From Symploca sp. SIO2E9 (GTDB lineage: Bacteria; Cyanobacteriota; Cyanobacteriia; Cyanobacteriales; Coleofasciculaceae): 47,885 bases of DNA. Position 1 is the first letter of the stretch, and every line of letters begins with the position of its first letter. Of this stretch, positions 38,233 to 47,226 are shown piece after piece. The position numbers and the translations under genes are program-made. The DNA is taken from assembly GCA_010692645.1 (NCBI GenBank), contig JAAHGS010000042.1, positions 1 through 47,885 on the forward strand, given 5' to 3'. The notes beneath the pieces are model-generated. The model did not search any database. It saw nothing but the letters and a program-made list of their open reading frames with translations, and was not told the origin of the DNA.

Positions 38233-39162
38233 CTAAAATGGTAAGTCTTCATCTTCAAGCTCTTGAATCGATAGTCGCCAGCTTGTAGTGACTTCCTCTT
38301 CCAGTGGTAGTTCTTCTATTGCCTCTCCCAGTTGTTTCTGAACTGCTTTTGTCAAAGTTACAGGCAAATCTAATTCAATTCCCAATGTTTGCGTTAACCT
38401 TGCCAACTGCTCAAAGGCAGCTTTTTTGGTGGTGCGCTTTGAACTTGAAAGCTTGAAACCAGTTGTTTCTGATACTTCTTGGACTGCCATTGCCGCCTTA
38501 ATTCTATTTTTGATATGGTTTATTTCTGTATCTATTTGCTTCCACTGATGTTCTAGTTGTCGATATCTGATCATCAGGGCACTCAAATCTTCTGTAGCTG
38601 GATTTGGATTTGCTAACTGCGTTAGTTTGAGAAGTTGATGATGTACCCTAGCCAGATAAACGGGGTCCATTTTGGCGTAATGCAGCTGCTTGGCATTTAA
38701 AGGACGTATTCCCCAATCACTACTTTGTTGTGTTTTATCCACCGCTGATAGATGGCAAAGTTGTTCTGCCAGAGTTTCTAGTTTAAAATTTGACACTGGG
38801 AGTAGATAGTAGGGGATACTTTTTGCCATCTCCAAGGTACAACTGACATTTTTAGCTTGGCGATTACCTAAAAACCTCAGGTCATAATTAGCATTATGAA
38901 ACACTTTTTCAATGGCAGGGTTATAGATGATTTTTTCAATAAACTCATCTATAAGTTCTGGTCGATCTAAGACATCTAAAATTGAGACAGTCTCAGCAGC
39001 ATCGACACCTATCTGTGCCGGTTCGTCCAAGACTTGAATTAAAGATAATCTTGGGTTGCTAGTTTGGTAGTCAGCAATTTCTGTATCAACCCACAGAATT
39101 TTTGCCTGAGTATATTTAGTGATGACTGTCTGAATGTCCTTAAAACCAGTGAGATACTGCAT
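38233..39162 (-). CDS. RNase D-like 3'-5' exonuclease (DEDDy)
   Basis: A 309-residue protein with the DEDDy nuclease fold at 1-180. Asp26 and Glu28 are in ILWVDTEIAD, Asp94 is in HNANYDLRFLG, and Tyr162 and Asp166 are in HYAKMDPVYL. These match the metal-binding and catalytic residues of the RNase D family. Those enzymes trim stable RNA precursors, or degrade RNA or DNA. Residues 195-309 are a helical C-terminal region with no HRDC domain recognised. The 5' leader contains a large perfect hairpin. Confidence 0.85.
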   Translation of the reverse strand: MQYLTGFKDIQTVITKYTQAKILWVDTEIADYQTSNPRLSLIQVLDEPAQIGVDAAETVSILDVLDRPELIDEFIEKIIYNPAIEKVFHNANYDLRFLGNRQAKNVSCTLEMAKSIPYYLLPVSNFKLETLAEQLCHLSAVDKTQQSSDWGIRPLNAKQLHYAKMDPVYLARVHHQLLKLTQLANPNPATEDLSALMIRYRQLEHQWKQIDTEINHIKNRIKAAMAVQEVSETTGFKLSSSKRTTKKAAFEQLARLTQTLGIELDLPVTLTKAVQKQLGEAIEELPLEEEVTTSWRLSIQELEDEDLPF

Positions 39163-39188
39163 AAGTGATTTATCGACAGGGAAGTTGG

Positions 39189-39239
39189 AGGGGTGAGTTA
39201 GCTCCTCATCTTGAGAAGATGGGTATCTAACTCACCCCT
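39189..39239. promoter_or_regulatory. 13-bp perfect inverted repeat upstream of the RNase D-like gene
   Basis: AGGGGTGAGTTAG (39189-39201) and CTAACTCACCCCT (39227-39239) enclose a loop that itself holds CATCTT/AAGATG. It starts 27 bases before the RNase D-like start on the minus strand, so it is in the 5' leader. It may be an autoregulatory RNA structure or a small dispersed palindrome. Confidence 0.55.
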
Positions 39240-39391
39240 GATGTAAATTATGAGATATCTCCTGGGAAGACGCTGAAGGCAAAATTTAGCAATTTTTTTT
39301 GAAATAGGCATATAGAATAGGATTATTGGACAGATGCACTAGGCTTATTTCTCTGAGTTGGTGCATCTTCTAACTAACCAAGTAAAGTTGA

Positions 39392-39872
39392 ATGGTAATG
39401 ACCCAAACTGCTGTCCGAACCCTCAACAGTTATTGGTTATTCCAGTTATTTACTAAAGTTTTTATCTACTATCTTAAAGAGTATACTCAGCAAACTGAAG
39501 TCATGTGGGATGATGTACTACTTCCCATACTCGAAGCAGTTATTCCCGTGATTATTTTGCTGATTGGCGGTGTTCTTCTCCTCAAATCCTTTGGGGTTGA
39601 CTTAACTGGTATCTGGGTAACTTTAGGGGGAGCAACCTTTGTAATTGGCTTTGCAGTCAAGGATATTTTAGCTAACTTCTTCAGTGGGATAGTTCTGCTG
39701 ATTGATACCCCCTTTCAATTTGGTGATGTTCTTCGCCTTGAAGATGGATCCATGGGGATGCTGCGCAAAATTGGTGTTCGAGTCACTCAATCGTGTTAGT
39801 GCTCAGATTTATCAAGAAGTATGGCGGTATCTCAAAAGTAGTTACAATCATTTGGGTAGCAGTAAGGAATAA
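39392..39872 (+). pseudogene. Decayed MscS-type mechanosensitive channel gene
   Basis: The first 135 codons encode an MscS-like pore region. A membrane helix (AVIPVIILLIGGVLLL) is followed by GGATFVIGFAVKDILANFFSGIVLLIDTPFQFGDVLRL, a typical TM3 and beta-domain start. The frame stops at 39799 after GVRVTQSC. In another frame the tail VSAQIYQEVWRYLKSSYNHLGSS ends at 39872. That looks like the C-terminal end of the same protein family, so a deletion with frameshift removed the middle of the cytoplasmic domain. It is probably non-functional. Confidence 0.7.
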
Positions 39873-40023
39873 AGGGAACAGGGAATAGCTAAGAAGACTA
39901 ATTGTATCTCACTAATTCAAGAATTGCTATAGCGTTTCTCAAATTGATGAGGTAAATTCAATTTTCTTGCCCCCACTCCCTACTTCCCACTCCCCACTCT
40001 TCGTTAAACCTAACAACTAGCAA

Positions 40024-41019
40024 TTATCTTCCCATCTCTAAATCCGGGGAATTAGCAAGTAAGGATTCCAAATTATTTGAGTTATTAGGGTAAAATTCCA
40101 CACTAGGTCTGAGCTTAATTAAATCTTCAATATTGCGTCGCATTGTCGCACAAATTGCATCCAGTGGCAAGTCATTAGGATCGTAACCAAAAGGATCTTC
40201 GATTTCGATGCCAATTTCTTCTATACCAAATAAGGTAAAACTAATTAAAGCTACAACTGGACCAGTCAACCAGTCTAATTCTCCAACTAGTTGAAATGGT
40301 AAGAACAAACAATAAAGCAGCAACAGTTGCTTGAGATGAATAGCATAAGCCAAGGGTATAGGAGTTTTCAAAATACGCTCACAACCACCTAAACTATCTA
40401 CCATTTTGTTGAGTACACCTTGGAGTGTAGTCAGCTGATAGATATTGAGGGCTTGACGATTAGATTGCTGCTGTAGATAATCTCCAAGGGATAAAGCAAT
40501 CTCTAAGGGTGGATGATTCATCTCCTGTAGTTTTAAATACTCAGATTCGGAGACTAAATCCTTTAACTCACTATTGACAGGCTCTGATCTCAAATGCAAT
40601 TTTGTAGCAACAGCAAAACCTACTAATAGGCGTAAAGCGGCAATTTTTTGAACTCGATCCCTTGGTTCAATTTCTGCCACAGCTACCCAGATTTGCCATG
40701 CAAGATTGCGGGTATGATTTACTAAATTGCCCCAACATTTACGACCCTCCCAGAAACGATCATAGGCTGTATTGGTGCGAAAAACTAACAATAGACCTAA
40801 AACAATACTGGGAATAACAACCCCAAAAACTGGCTGTGACATGGGTAAACCAAAGTAGTGTGCGGTGGAAATCAGCGAACCAAATACACCACACCATATA
40901 ACCCGATTTATAATTGAGGGAATAACTGACCCTTTCAATCCTAGAGTTAACCGAAACCAGCGCAGAATCTTAGCATGCATAAGACACTCACCTGATAATT
41001 TAGAATAATCTAACTGCAT
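40024..41019 (-). CDS. Bestrophin-family anion channel
   Basis: A 331-residue membrane protein with the bacterial bestrophin (UPF0187/RFP-TM) pattern. ILRWFRLTLGLKGSVIPSIINRVIWCGVFG is an early amphipathic stretch, and SIVLGLLLVFRTNTAYDRFWEGRKCWGNLVNHTRNLAW is the most conserved part. There are two further hydrophobic helices near 235-275, then FGIEEIGIEIEDPFGYDPNDLPLD, which is the acidic family motif. Homologues form pentameric channels for chloride or bicarbonate, and in cyanobacteria or algae may help in thylakoid ion balance. An ATG at 40980, preceded by AGGTGAG, is a credible alternative start. Confidence 0.9.
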   Translation of the reverse strand: MQLDYSKLSGECLMHAKILRWFRLTLGLKGSVIPSIINRVIWCGVFGSLISTAHYFGLPMSQPVFGVVIPSIVLGLLLVFRTNTAYDRFWEGRKCWGNLVNHTRNLAWQIWVAVAEIEPRDRVQKIAALRLLVGFAVATKLHLRSEPVNSELKDLVSESEYLKLQEMNHPPLEIALSLGDYLQQQSNRQALNIYQLTTLQGVLNKMVDSLGGCERILKTPIPLAYAIHLKQLLLLYCLFLPFQLVGELDWLTGPVVALISFTLFGIEEIGIEIEDPFGYDPNDLPLDAICATMRRNIEDLIKLRPSVEFYPNNSNNLESLLANSPDLEMGR

Positions 41020-41162
41020 ACTTCTAAATATCCTGGAAAAGTACTGTCAGGCCAAGGTAGAAGAAGTTAAGATTCAAGATGATAAGTCAATTTACACTAA
41101 AAAAAGTAGTGGGCTGAGATTTAGGTGGTAACTATAGACACTGAATCTAGTGCGATTTATCC

Positions 41163-42071
41163 CTAAAAAACTTCAATTGTTTCTTGAACGAGTAAAACCG
41201 ATAAAACTTTCCGCTTAATCTGATTTCCCTGTTTGTCAACTTTCCCGTAAAAAGTTCTACCTTGGTAATAAACAGCAGAAGAGCTTCCTCCATCTAAATT
41301 CATTGCTTCTTCAACTCCTTGGCTACTCATGAACTCGGCTAGTGCTGCCAGAGACATGCCGCTAGTTGTAGGAGCTTCTGGCTTTTGGGCTACCATAGCT
41401 AAAAGGATATTGCCCTCGCTAGTAATACCAACAGCACTCCTAGCGTTGGGTTGATTACTACCAAGGGCATCCCTAATCACTTTACCTTCTGAGACATCTA
41501 TAAAACCTTCAGCAAGCGAACCAATTTCTGGCAATAAACGAGGACCACCTCCCAAGACGTCTACCAAGGAACAACCAGTTGGAATCGGTTCACTGCGAAG
41601 AGCAATGTCGTAACGGAGATTTTGTCCACAGTGATAACGCCTCCATTCCGTGCGATCGAGTATTTTATTTAAGTAGGGGGTATTGTTAGGATTATTAATT
41701 AACCTTTCGTTAAGACGAGGGTCTGCTACTAGTTGCCCTTGTCGGAAAATATAGGAAGTGGTTTTTTGGTTTTTCGGATCGAAGAAGCCCCCATTGATAA
41801 CTGCTATTGCCTGGTGCTGCTGGGCAAAGTTGGCTAAGGTAGTTAGTTCTGAAGAGATGGCGCTCCTTACCGAAAATTTACTCCCAGCCGGAATCAAGAG
41901 TGTGTGAATCACACTTTGCTCTAGGTGGTGAGACTTATATTGGATATCTTGCTCTGGAGGTGTTACAGCTTCAGAAGAAGATAATCTTAACAGCTTGGAT
42001 AGAGACACACACAGGTAAACAAGTAGAGTCAGAGACAGTGTCTGTAGTAAAGACTGGAAACTTTTCATCAA
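41163..42071 (-). CDS. Phosphodiester glycosidase (NAGPA-type) domain protein
   Basis: A 302-residue secreted or membrane-anchored protein. Residues 8-26 are an uncleaved or signal hydrophobic segment. The NAGPA (phosphodiester alpha-GlcNAcase) domain follows: IAVINGGFFDPKN, DVLGGGPRLLPE, NARSAVGITSEGNILLAM, MSSQGVEEAMNLDGGSSSAVYYQG. These are characteristic of the family and include the catalytic-area Asp in NLDGGSS. Bacterial members act on wall polymers or extracellular polysaccharides. It stands alone. Confidence 0.9.
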   Translation of the reverse strand: MMKSFQSLLQTLSLTLLVYLCVSLSKLLRLSSSEAVTPPEQDIQYKSHHLEQSVIHTLLIPAGSKFSVRSAISSELTTLANFAQQHQAIAVINGGFFDPKNQKTTSYIFRQGQLVADPRLNERLINNPNNTPYLNKILDRTEWRRYHCGQNLRYDIALRSEPIPTGCSLVDVLGGGPRLLPEIGSLAEGFIDVSEGKVIRDALGSNQPNARSAVGITSEGNILLAMVAQKPEAPTTSGMSLAALAEFMSSQGVEEAMNLDGGSSSAVYYQGRTFYGKVDKQGNQIKRKVLSVLLVQETIEVF

Positions 42072-42456
42072 TCTTGTTACTAATTGTTACGTGCAAGTTT
42101 ACATGAAATTGAGATTATACTATGCTTGAATTAAAGTAATTTAGGAATTGACTCTAACCGGCTCTCCAGAGATCTTGGTGGAAACTGTAGATCAGACTAC
42201 AAATTATCTTTGGTGGGTTACGGCGCTCATAGGAAAACAATACTAGAATTCACAAATTATGACCCCAGCCTAACCCACCCTACAATATATAAAATTTTAT
42301 TGTCACCATATGTACGGGAGAGGCAGCCTATTGAATCAGCTTTTGACTTTTGAGACATTTCCTTTACTCAATGCCTGCTGTTGAATGGGTGACTTCCGCA
42401 CAGCAGTACTAGGTTTAAGTTGAAAAAGGCAATAGCCATAATAAGGAAAACATCCT
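42072..42456. other. Intergenic region with palindromic repeat
   Basis: Contains GGTGGGTTACGGCGC ... CCTAACCCACCCTAC (42211-42293), a widespread cyanobacterial inverted repeat. The promoter of the following dehydrogenase cluster should lie in the last 150 bases. Confidence 0.55.
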
Positions 42457-43779
42457 ATGCTTTTTGCCCGTAAATTATTATTGATTGTTGTTCTGAGCAG
42501 TTTGATCCTTATACTCAGTTTTAGTATCAAGGGCAATCTTAGCTATGCGCGGAATCTGCCCACAGCTAATTCCAGGCGAGCTACTACATTACTAAGTTTT
42601 AAGTTGCCCTATGATATTGATCTAAATAATTCTAATACTCTAGAAACGCGGCAGCATGATTTTGATGTATTCTCTTGGCAGTCCTTTGTCGCTTTAAACT
42701 GGCCAACTTTGCCTGATGAATCAGTTAATACTACAGAATTAATCGGTAGTAAAGGAGATAACGCCACTGTCTGGGAAAGCTACAAAGAAGCTTATCAAGT
42801 CTTTCTTCCTGATGGAAAAACACCTCCATCCAAGGGACAAATAGTAGAAGTTCCCAACGCTTGTAAAAACCTGAAGACAAATAGAAAAATAGTCTTTCGC
42901 ATGAGTCAGAAGGTGGCTAATGAAGTACTAGATGCTGATGAACAGGTGTTTAATACTGGTCCGCTAATCGATCAGCATGGTCAATATGTACGCTATGCAA
43001 TTCACTTCAATGACCGCATTTTTGATTACATCCTCAATAATAATTTGTATAGTAAACAAGGTCAGGACAATTTCGTCTCTGAAGTCAACTTTCCTGGCGG
43101 CAATAACAATACTCAGGAAGTAGGTGCAATTATTCTCAAATCAGCCTGGAAAATCTTAGATCCACAACAAGATGATGCCAGCCGTTTTCATAAAATTAAA
43201 GCTCTAGTCTATTCTCCGGCATCAGAAGAGCCGCTGGTTCAAGAGTCCTGTCAACTGAAGACAATGGGAATGGTTGGTTTACACATTGCTCGTAAAACTA
43301 AGTCTGCGCCGCAGTGGGTTTGGTCTACATTTGAGCATGTAGATAATCTAGAAGTACCTCCAAATAGTGGCTTAAAATCCTTATTTTTTAATCCAGAATC
43401 TAATGCACCAGAAAATCAGCCGCCACCGAAACCTTGGAACCCCAATCTGCCAGCTACACCTAGCCAAGTTACAAGGGTAATACCTATTGATCAAGCTACT
43501 AAGAATTTGAATAGTCAATGGCAAGCTAAACTTAGGCAAGTTAATGATCAATCTGTTTGGCAAAATTATCAACTCGTGAGTACCCAGTGGCCAGCTAATC
43601 CAAATAGTTCAGCTGCTGGTGATCCTGCTCCTCAGTTTTTGGCTAATATCACCATGGAAACTTATATCCAAGGTAGGGTTCCTAATGTTTCTTCCAGTTG
43701 TGTTTTGTGCCATATCAATTCAACCATGACTAATGGTAAATTCTCTGACTTTACTTATTTATTAGAAAGAGCAAGGTGA
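42457..43779 (+). CDS. Secreted single-haem-motif protein of the dehydrogenase cluster
   Basis: A 440-residue protein with a hydrophobic N-terminus (LLLIVVLSSLILILSFSI) for export. A single CVLCH haem-binding motif sits near the C-terminus (Cys415, Cys418, His419), with a possible axial Met in the next residues (INSTM). The body (for example DVFSWQSFVALNWP, GPLIDQHGQYVRYAIHFND, VGAIILKSAWKIL, ASRFHKIKALVYSP, GLHIARKTKSAPQWVWSTFEHVDN) matches no family that can be named here. AAGGAAA lies before the ATG. The dehydrogenase small subunit follows 9 bases later, so it is probably the electron-accepting partner of that complex. Confidence 0.75.
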   Translation: MLFARKLLLIVVLSSLILILSFSIKGNLSYARNLPTANSRRATTLLSFKLPYDIDLNNSNTLETRQHDFDVFSWQSFVALNWPTLPDESVNTTELIGSKGDNATVWESYKEAYQVFLPDGKTPPSKGQIVEVPNACKNLKTNRKIVFRMSQKVANEVLDADEQVFNTGPLIDQHGQYVRYAIHFNDRIFDYILNNNLYSKQGQDNFVSEVNFPGGNNNTQEVGAIILKSAWKILDPQQDDASRFHKIKALVYSPASEEPLVQESCQLKTMGMVGLHIARKTKSAPQWVWSTFEHVDNLEVPPNSGLKSLFFNPESNAPENQPPPKPWNPNLPATPSQVTRVIPIDQATKNLNSQWQAKLRQVNDQSVWQNYQLVSTQWPANPNSSAAGDPAPQFLANITMETYIQGRVPNVSSSCVLCHINSTMTNGKFSDFTYLLERAR

Positions 43780-43787
43780 GAAGATAA

Positions 43788-44279
43788 ATGGATCGTGATT
43801 ATACTTTAAAAAACTTCGTTAATCTCTCAGCAATCCTAACCGGATATAGTAGCGATCGCATTATGCCGGCAATCGACCCAATTGGGTTAGCAAAGCAGTA
43901 TTTAGATTATCTTCAAAATGAACAAACAGATGTGGATGAATCCCTGATAAATCAACTTTTTACTACCTTTATAGGTATTGCTGATCAACCAAGAATCTCG
44001 CCGGAAAAATTAGCTCAAGAAGTGGGAAAAAAAATCCTTAAAGATGCGGATGTAGGACCTATAGCCAGGAGAATTATCAGGTTGTGGTATTTAGGAGTTT
44101 GGTACAAAAATGAACCCCCTAAATCCTTTGAGGATGGGACAGTAATATCTATGAATGCCTACATACGAGGCTTGAGTTGGGATGCCATCCAGGCTCATCC
44201 TATGGGCTATAGCGAAATGAGATATGGATACTGGGCTAATCCACCGCAATTGTCATTAATATCTGCTCTTGAAAGCTAA
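43788..44279 (+). CDS. Membrane-type FAD dehydrogenase small subunit (sorbitol/gluconate DH family)
   Basis: 163 residues. The pattern FVNLSAILTGY..., AIDPIGLAKQYLDYL, IRLWYLGVWY and the C-terminal AYIRGLSWDAIQAHPMGYSEMRYGYW matches small subunits of sorbitol and related FAD dehydrogenases (gluconate 2-dehydrogenase subunit 3 type). Those subunits help export and stabilise the large flavoprotein. No Tat signal was recognised in this copy. It is translationally close to the haem protein upstream. The gap to the flavoprotein is filled by a repeat element. Confidence 0.8.
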   Translation: MDRDYTLKNFVNLSAILTGYSSDRIMPAIDPIGLAKQYLDYLQNEQTDVDESLINQLFTTFIGIADQPRISPEKLAQEVGKKILKDADVGPIARRIIRLWYLGVWYKNEPPKSFEDGTVISMNAYIRGLSWDAIQAHPMGYSEMRYGYWANPPQLSLISALES

Positions 44280-44301
44280 TAGAGGGAGATGGGGAGAAAC
44301 G

Positions 44302-44402
44302 GATGAGCGAAAAAAAGGGTGGGGGAACAAGTAAGCAGACGCTCCAGACGCCCAGACGCCCAGACGCGGAGAATTAAAATTCCAACCAAAATTTCGCTCA
44401 CC
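44302..44402. repeat. 100-bp element with 11-bp inverted ends (copy 2)
   Basis: GATGAGCGAAA (44302-44312) and TTTCGCTCACC (44392-44402) mirror each other. The core GTAAGCAGACGC...CAGACGCGGAGAATT is shared with the copy at 16359-16458. It lies inside the dehydrogenase cluster, between small subunit and flavoprotein genes. Confidence 0.75.
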
Positions 44403-44555
44403 CGGGAGAAACAAGAGAGTGTGGGGAGAGAGGGGGGAGGGGGAGGATACGGGGGAATGAGTGTATACCAAAATCCTCCCACACTTCCCACGCCTCCCAC
44501 ACTTCCCTATCCTTATTCTTCCTGATTCCTTAATAGCTAGTAGGGGAGAGAAATC

Positions 44556-46289
44556 TTGACTCAAACAAATAGTAAAACAAATAGTAATAATTATGACGTT
44601 GTAATTGTGGGAGCAGGTATTGCAGGTGCGCTGGCTGCTTATAAACTAGCTCAAGCTAACAAGAAGGTACTCATCTTAGAAGCTGGTACAGAAGTTCCCT
44701 CCAATCGCGGCGACTATATGGAAAGGTTCTATCTAGCTAGTGCCAAAACTCCGGAATCACCATACCCTAAAAATCCTAATGCTCTTAATGCTACTGTTTT
44801 AGATATTCCTAATCGGGGCTATTTACTCCAAAATGGTCCTTTACCCTTTAGCAGCACTAATGAGCGACGGGGGGGTGGTACCACTTGGCACTGGTTAGGA
44901 ACCTGTTTGCGCCTCTTGCCTAATGATTTCCAGATTAGGACTAAATATGGTCATGGAGTTGATTGGCCAATTACTTATAATGATCTGGAGCCTTGGTACT
45001 GTGAAGCTGAAAAGGAAATCGGTGTAGCTGCCGATGTTGAAGACCAGCAATATCTTAGTTTACACTTTAGTCAGTCCTACCCGATGCCCGGTATTCTACC
45101 ATCCTATTTGGATCAGCAGATTGCCCAAGGTATAGAGGAGATGAGCTTTGATGGAGAGCCTGTTAAGGTTAGTCCTACTCCCCAAGCACGTAACTCCCGC
45201 CCTTATGATCATCGTCGAGTTTGTGCAGGTAATACCAGTTGCATTCCCATCTGCCCCATCCAGGCAAAATATGATGCTACGATTCACCTAAGTAAAGCCC
45301 AAGACTTTGGTGCCGAAATATGGTATAAAACCGTTGCCTATCGTCTGGAAGTAGAGCCAGAGACAGGCAGAATTGGCGGTATTCGTTATAAACAATATCA
45401 AGACACTGACGGTGGGGTTACTAAGGAAAGTATTATTACTGCCAAAACCTATATTCTAGCAGCCCATGCCATTGAAACAGCCAAACTGCTATTGATGTCT
45501 GCAAGTGAAGGGTTGCCAAAAGGTGTGGCAAATCACAGTGATCAAGTGGGCAGAAACCTCATGGATCATCCAGTACAACTGAGTTGGGCGCTAATGCCCA
45601 ATCCCGTTTATCCATTTCGAGGGCCACTTTCGACTTCAGGCATTGAAAGCCTCAGAGATGGGTCATTCCGTAGCAAACGGGCAGCCTTTAGAATGGAAAT
45701 TGGCAATGACGGCTGGAACTGGGCACAAGGTGATCCTGATCATACAGTAAATGATTTAATCTCTAGCGGACGCTCAGGCACAGATTTAAAGAATTCTGTA
45801 AATTCGATCATCACTAGACAGATTCGATTTGGTTCACTGGTGGAGCAAATGCCCCTAGGCAGCAATCGTATTGTTCCTTCCACAAAACATTGTGACCATC
45901 TAGGCATCCCGCGCCCAGAGATTAATTACCAACTCTGTGACTACACAAAAGCAGGTTTTGCTGCAGCCCGTAAAGCCGCACAGACAATTTTTACCAAACT
46001 AGGAGCCACTGACTATACCCATGTTAATCTTAACAGCCCTCGATTATTTTTCTATCAAGGTCAGCCTCACATCCTCAATGGGGCGGGGCACACTATGGGT
46101 ACTTATCCCATGGGTTCTGAAGCTAATACTTCAGTCGTAGATGTAGATTTACGCTCCCATGAGCATAGCAACCTGTTTATGTTAGGTAGTGGAGTATTTC
46201 CCAGTGTGGGCACTTCCAACCCTACACTAACTATCGCTGCACTAGCTTTAAGAGCTGCTGATAAAGTTATCTCCGAATTAAATAAGTAA
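44556..46289 (+). CDS. GMC-type FAD dehydrogenase with 3Fe-4S cysteine motif
   Basis: 577 residues from a TTG start with AGGGGAGAG 5 bases upstream. The FAD-binding Rossmann motif is VVIVGAGIAGALAA (15-28), with a second FAD contact at RRGGGTTWHWLGTCLR (105-119). The C-terminal GMC domain has the catalytic His512 (GAGHTMGT) and Asn555 (GTSNPTLT). RRVCAGNTSCIPICPIQAKYD gives Cys223-x5-Cys229-x3-Cys233, the [3Fe-4S] pattern of membrane-bound gluconate/glucose/sorbitol dehydrogenases. It likely oxidises a sugar, sugar acid or alcohol and passes electrons through the cluster to the haem protein. The substrate is unknown. The last Lys-stop codons come from the heptamer array. Confidence 0.9.
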   Translation: MTQTNSKTNSNNYDVVIVGAGIAGALAAYKLAQANKKVLILEAGTEVPSNRGDYMERFYLASAKTPESPYPKNPNALNATVLDIPNRGYLLQNGPLPFSSTNERRGGGTTWHWLGTCLRLLPNDFQIRTKYGHGVDWPITYNDLEPWYCEAEKEIGVAADVEDQQYLSLHFSQSYPMPGILPSYLDQQIAQGIEEMSFDGEPVKVSPTPQARNSRPYDHRRVCAGNTSCIPICPIQAKYDATIHLSKAQDFGAEIWYKTVAYRLEVEPETGRIGGIRYKQYQDTDGGVTKESIITAKTYILAAHAIETAKLLLMSASEGLPKGVANHSDQVGRNLMDHPVQLSWALMPNPVYPFRGPLSTSGIESLRDGSFRSKRAAFRMEIGNDGWNWAQGDPDHTVNDLISSGRSGTDLKNSVNSIITRQIRFGSLVEQMPLGSNRIVPSTKHCDHLGIPRPEINYQLCDYTKAGFAAARKAAQTIFTKLGATDYTHVNLNSPRLFFYQGQPHILNGAGHTMGTYPMGSEANTSVVDVDLRSHEHSNLFMLGSGVFPSVGTSNPTLTIAALALRAADKVISELNK

Positions 46290-46308
46290 TAAGTAATAAG
46301 TAATAAGT
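46282..46308 (+). repeat. AGTAATA heptamer array ending the flavoprotein gene
   Basis: About three to four units. The first provides AAG TAA, the final Lys and stop of the GMC gene. An inverted GGTTATTACTTG follows at about 46328-46340. Confidence 0.85.
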
Positions 46309-46395
46309 ATAAACAAGAAATGCTTTGGTTATTACTTGTTGTTTAAAGTCGGAGTGTTTGTAGCATATTTTTTGTACAAGTAAGGAGTTTGAATT

Positions 46396-47226
46396 ATGAG
46401 CAACCAGCAATCCGAGTCATCTCTTCCCCCTGTTGCTAAGGGCTTTGGTTTGCCTTTTTATTACTCGTCGCTGACCAATTGTGCTGTTTTTTATTTGGTA
46501 GACCTGGCGGTATTAGAACCTTTTGTTGCCAATAAACCTGTTAAAGCTGCTGCCTTTGATGGTCAAGGTATCGTAACTTTTAATTACCAGCTTTATACGG
46601 GGCAATTTCCCTTTGGTGCCAATATAGTCAAAGAGATTGAACTGAATATTATTATCTATGCTGAGTCACAGGCAGCTAATGTTCCGAAGGTATCCTTTGA
46701 GCAGTTTATTCTGGGCGATGAACAGACAAAAACTATGGGTAATCTCCGGGTGCATGTTCCCTGTGACAATGATATTGCTATTCAGGCAGGGATACAGTTA
46801 TTTGGAGAACCGAAGTTTAAAACCACATTCACTACGAATTTACCATCACTAAATGATCCTTCTGTCAAGACTTGGCAGTTTACTTGCCATGACCCTGATT
46901 ATCCTGATAATGAAGAAGAATGCATTCTTTCCTGTGAAGTTGATGTGCAAGGACTTAACCCATTAGCTGGGAATTATTCACCAATTACTGAATATGGCAC
47001 CCAAGATGGTAAATTAATTGCCGCTCGTTGGAATATCTTACAACCTCTTAATAGCTATATTCTCACGCCTGAGGAACAAGAGCGGGTTGTCACAATTAAA
47101 TTTGGCAAAAGTAAACATCCCATGCGCCAAGATTTGGAAAAGCTAATTTCTGGCGTACCTGCCGCTGCTGTTAGGACATTCCAGTCGCCACCGGCAGCAA
47201 TTCAGAGCCGAGCATATTATCTCTAA
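46396..47226 (+). CDS. Acetoacetate decarboxylase-superfamily-like protein
   Basis: A 276-residue protein. The fold signs are NCAVFYLVDLAVLEPFV, VTFNYQLYTGQFPFG, EIELNIIIYAE and especially LFGEPKFKTTFT, near the place where ADC-superfamily proteins have their G(E/F)PK active-site lysine strand. The remainder is beta-rich. Membership in the superfamily is likely, but the true reaction is unknown, since many members are aldolase/dehydratases or polyketide-like enzymes. AAGGAG lies before the ATG. It follows the flavoprotein by 106 bases and may process the product of that dehydrogenase. Confidence 0.6.
   Translation: MSNQQSESSLPPVAKGFGLPFYYSSLTNCAVFYLVDLAVLEPFVANKPVKAAAFDGQGIVTFNYQLYTGQFPFGANIVKEIELNIIIYAESQAANVPKVSFEQFILGDEQTKTMGNLRVHVPCDNDIAIQAGIQLFGEPKFKTTFTTNLPSLNDPSVKTWQFTCHDPDYPDNEEECILSCEVDVQGLNPLAGNYSPITEYGTQDGKLIAARWNILQPLNSYILTPEEQERVVTIKFGKSKHPMRQDLEKLISGVPAAAVRTFQSPPAAIQSRAYYL

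Noticed and set aside
44423-44455. G-quadruplex upstream of the GMC gene
   Set aside because: Four G runs are present, but they are part of a purine-rich dispersed repeat, and nothing ties them to regulation.
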